A stretch of 64,000 nucleotides of DNA from Acestrorhynchus altus (taxonomy: Eukaryota; Chordata; Actinopteri; Characiformes; Acestrorhynchidae), in contig CM067507.1 in NCBI GenBank assembly GCA_034509495.1, positions 16,172,950 to 16,236,949 on the forward strand. Direction: 5' to 3'. The notes under the pieces were generated by a model that worked only from the letters and a program-made list of their open reading frames with translations, searched no databases and was not told where the DNA came from. This document shows, in pieces, positions 61,351 through 64,000 of the stretch. How positions within the stretch are numbered: position 1 is the stretch's first letter; every line of letters begins with the position of its first letter. A program made the position numbers and the translations under genes.

Positions 61351-61356
61351 AATAAA
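61351..61356 (+). terminator. lpcat1: Candidate distal polyadenylation signal AATAAA
   Basis: AATAAA within GACTCTTGAATAAAAAGG, followed within 30 bp by TG/T-rich sequence (ATGTTTGGTTTTGTCGG), as expected of a cleavage site with a downstream element. It is the best placed signal for the end of the long 3' UTR. Confidence 0.55.
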
Positions 61357-61689
61357 AAGGGACACAACTAGGATGTTTGGTTTTGTCGGCTTTTTCTTTC
61401 CACATTTTTAAAGATGCATTTGAATGTTTAAAGGTTTAGGTGTGTCTTAGGTGGGAAGTGTGAATAAATCGGTTTAAATGAGTACCACTCCTTGAAATGC
61501 AGAACACAGTTGTTACAGGTCATGTAAATTTATTTACCATCCAGTCTAGCAGAAATCTAACAGACAGTGCAATGTAAATGTATCCAACTATGTTTTTATT
61601 TGGCCATATATACTTTTACACACATATATAATTGCTGTATATAATGAAATCTAGATATTTGAATCTGTATGTACTGAATGTACTCTTGC

Positions 61690-61860
61690 TTTTACTGCAG
61701 GACGCACTGTAAAAGCCACAGTTGCACAAGCTAAAGTTTTGTCATGGCCCTCACAGTCACTGGACATCTTTGAACGTCTGTGGATGGACCCTTGCAAGAG
61801 CAGTGTGTTCAAGATCTCATTAAACTAAAATCGTTTGGTGAGGAAGAATGAACAAATATT
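61690..61860 (+). mobile_element. Possible Tc1-like remnant downstream of lpcat1
   Basis: A reading such as GRTVKATVAQAKVLSWPSQS then LDIFERLWMDP resembles the WPxQSPDLNPIExLW box of Tc1 transposases in badly decayed form. No ends are visible. Confidence 0.4.
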
Positions 61861-62384
61861 CTCCAACCATATATTGGTGCATTTAAAAAAAACAACAACA
61901 AAAAAAGAATATTGAAAAAGGTTTTTGATAACTCAAAAACTAAACTCTTTACCATATTTAAATTGATCTACTAGTGACTCTCAAAAAATGTTAAAATGTT
62001 GTCACATTTGTCTCATTCAAAAGGTAAACTCATTTTAAGTTCATTGCTTGTAGAGTAATATTTCAAGCCTTGAAACTGATGTGTTGGCCATCTGGATTTG
62101 TATTGTCATATTTTATCAAAAATACTGTTGTATCCTTACATTTGTCAATAACAAACACCTAAACTACTCCTGATTAGTTCCATGAATTTCAATAATAACT
62201 CATCAGTACACACACTCAAACATCACACACATGGACTGGGGTCATTTTGAATATTAAAATGTTCCTTCCAAACCACTCTTAACAAATAAATATTTATTCT
62301 CTCTATATATGTGATCCTTAAGTCAAGATGAGTCGTATACATTATATAATTAATTATTTAATCATATAACATTATATTCAAGAG

Positions 62385-62770
62385 CACCAATACATTCAAC
62401 CCACACAGTCAATATAAACATAAGCTACACAATATTGACAAAAGTACGGGCGCACCAGCTCATTCACTGCTTCTTCTGAAATCAAGGGTATTCAAGGTAG
62501 TCTTGCTTGTTTTTGCAGTAACAGATTCTAAGACTTTGTACTACATTTTGGAACATTGCTGTGAAGATTTGCATTCAGTGACAACAGAATTTGTGAGGTC
62601 ACAATGCCCAGTGATCACCTCTTCACCACAACTTCCCAACTCATCCCAAAGGTATTAGATGAAGCGCAATCATTCCAGAGAATACAGTTCCACTGTTCTT
62701 CAGGCTTTATACCCACCTGGCAGTGCAAAAGTTATTTAAGTGGCAGTGTCCTTGCTTATTAAAGTGGCAT
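62385..62770 (+). repeat. Interspersed repeat family A, copy 2
   Basis: TATTGACAAAAGTACGGGCG, TTCACTGCTTCTTCTGAAATC, GGAACATTGCTGTGAAGATTTG, then the part shared with 19785-19915. It preserves the left end better than copy 1. No coding potential is evident. Confidence 0.6.
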
Positions 62771-63839
62771 TAAAGAGTTGAGCAGGGACAAACACTCTTC
62801 CTGAGACTCTGTTAAACAAAGGATTGCATCTTTATGCTTGGAGCTAAAGCTGTAAAATCATATCCATTAAACAGCATCTAACCAGTGCAATTAACTACAA
62901 CAACACAATTAACTACCACATTTCAATAAATATTAGTTTAGAATGTTAATAAATATTTTAAACATGTAAAATTCAAGTTTTTTTTCTGTTAGTTGTTTTT
63001 ATTTGTTTGTTTTGTTTAAACCATAGGAGCAAATTTCAACAATTATATAATGAAATATTGTCAAATTATTGGCAAACAAAATGTGAGAAAAAACTTTAGG
63101 ATTTAATTTTAAAAACATTTTAAATATCAAATAACTACGGTTTTTAATTTATAGGTATTGAATAGTGCAGCAAACTAAATTTGAATAAACTCTAACATAA
63201 TATTCTCTATTATAAACTCTAATTTGAATGAACATTGTAATCTAAAAAAAAAGTACTACAGCAAGCAGAGTATTCTTTTTCATTATTTTTCCAGTAAGCT
63301 TTAAAACTCTAAAATCATATTCAGTAAAATGTTTCTAGTAGAGCTATAGCAATATTCCTTTTACCATTTCAAATGTTAATGATTCTCTTATCACTGGAAT
63401 CCAGTGTATTTAATTTAGGTCATATAGATGCAAAACCCAGTGGTTGAACTGGAGTGTTGGAATCATAAAGAGGAATTCAAATTTCATTTTGATAATCACT
63501 ATAGTCTCCACACAACTCACTGACCATTTAACATAAACATCATAGCTTAGTATATGAGCTGAATATGGAACAAAATGCAAATGTGAGTCTTGCTACATAT
63601 TGACTACCATATATGACAGTATATATTTTTAAAAGTTTCAATTTTTTGTTTTATTGGTTGTTTTAATATTAAATAAATTGGTTTTTTTTATAGAAATAAA
63701 GCTATATGAGGTACAAACACCCCAGTAACTGTACTTCAAAATTAGAGAAATTGTTGAAATGTACATGATTGTACTTAAGAATACCCTCAAAAAATGATTC
63801 AGTGGTCAGATAAAAATGACAAACACAAACCTATGATTT
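62771..63839. other. AT-rich downstream intergenic DNA
   Basis: Very AT-rich; no gene or repeat recognised. Confidence 0.5.
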
Positions 63840-64000
63840 CTGTAAGGGGTGTCCTGATCAAATAATTTTGTCCATCTATCTGATTCAAGACTATTTTGTC
63901 CATCTATCTGATTGAATGCTCAATATCAGACAAATTGATCTGATCTGATCATTGTGTTTGTATTAATAACGCAGCTCCACAGTTTATGTAAGATGCTGAT
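63840..64000. repeat. Repeat-like sequence at window end with short tandem duplication
   Basis: ATTTTGTCCATCTATCTGATT occurs twice in tandem (about 63866-63886 and 63893-63913) next to GGGGTGTCCTGATC and GATCTGATCTGATC, which recall a fish repeat ending in GGTGTCCCGATC. Cut by the window edge. Confidence 0.45.

Larger units (their letters stand above)
56305..61375 (+). other. lpcat1: Probable lpcat1 3' UTR
   Basis: From the stop codon to just past the AATAAA at 61351, about 5.1 kb with no competing coding signal. It contains C runs (56674, 59463), polypyrimidine tracts, a TTA repeat (59377) and a stretch at 60310-60500 resembling a fish MITE. An AATAAA at 58990 could give a UTR about 2.7 kb long, and one at 61463 a slightly longer one. 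Extent is inferred, not shown. Confidence 0.5.

Noticed and set aside
1..64000. CRISPR array, tRNA or rRNA genes, bacterial operons
   Set aside because: No regularly spaced direct repeats, no full tRNA cloverleaf (only SINE-borne A/B boxes), and the splice structure shows eukaryotic DNA.

Overview
The window is vertebrate nuclear DNA, almost certainly from a teleost fish. It holds one intron-rich gene set in AT-rich DNA with several Tc1-like transposons, L2-type LINE fragments, tRNA-derived SINEs ending in the familiar fish tail (resembling 'ctctggataagggc...ctgctaaat'), and many dinucleotide microsatellites. The repeat mix resembles ostariophysan fishes (catfish, characin or similar). That last step is inference from memory, not a search.

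The one gene I can assemble completely is lpcat1 (lysophosphatidylcholine acyltransferase 1), on the + strand from the ATG at 22937 to the stop ending at 56304. It has 14 coding exons joined by GT-AG introns whose phases all agree. They sum to 1572 nt, or 523 residues, against about 534 in human LPCAT1. The model carries an N-terminal membrane segment, the acyltransferase HXXXXD and EGTC motifs, three EF-hand-like loops of decreasing quality, and a C-terminal KKXX ER-retrieval signal (KKHD). The promoter is CpG-rich. The 3' UTR is probably about 5 kb long, ending after an AATAAA at 61351.

Layout: 1-1545, L2-like LINE cut by the window edge. 2.0-22.2 kb, upstream intergenic DNA with a Tc1 remnant, SINEs, microsatellites, a better preserved Tc1 element (13.35-14.66 kb), a foldback MITE (15.63-15.99 kb), three exact CTCF-core matches (17.17-17.84 kb) and a CpG-rich block with a small unexplained ORF (21.67 kb). 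22.2-22.78 kb, repeat-like AT-rich insert. 22.78-24.2 kb, promoter, exon 1 and CpG-rich start of intron 1. 24.2-56.3 kb, gene body; intron 1 (9.3 kb) and intron 3 (10.3 kb) hold most of the transposon debris, including a Tc1 nested in a MITE and a LINE fused to a Tc1. 56.3-61.4 kb, 3' UTR. 61.4-64.0 kb, AT-rich flank with repeats.

No other protein-coding gene, tRNA, rRNA or CRISPR array is supported. The most interesting unexplained signals are the same-strand CTCF-core cluster, one copy of which lies in a SINE fragment, and the possible small gene or exon in the CpG-rich block 1.2 kb upstream of lpcat1.
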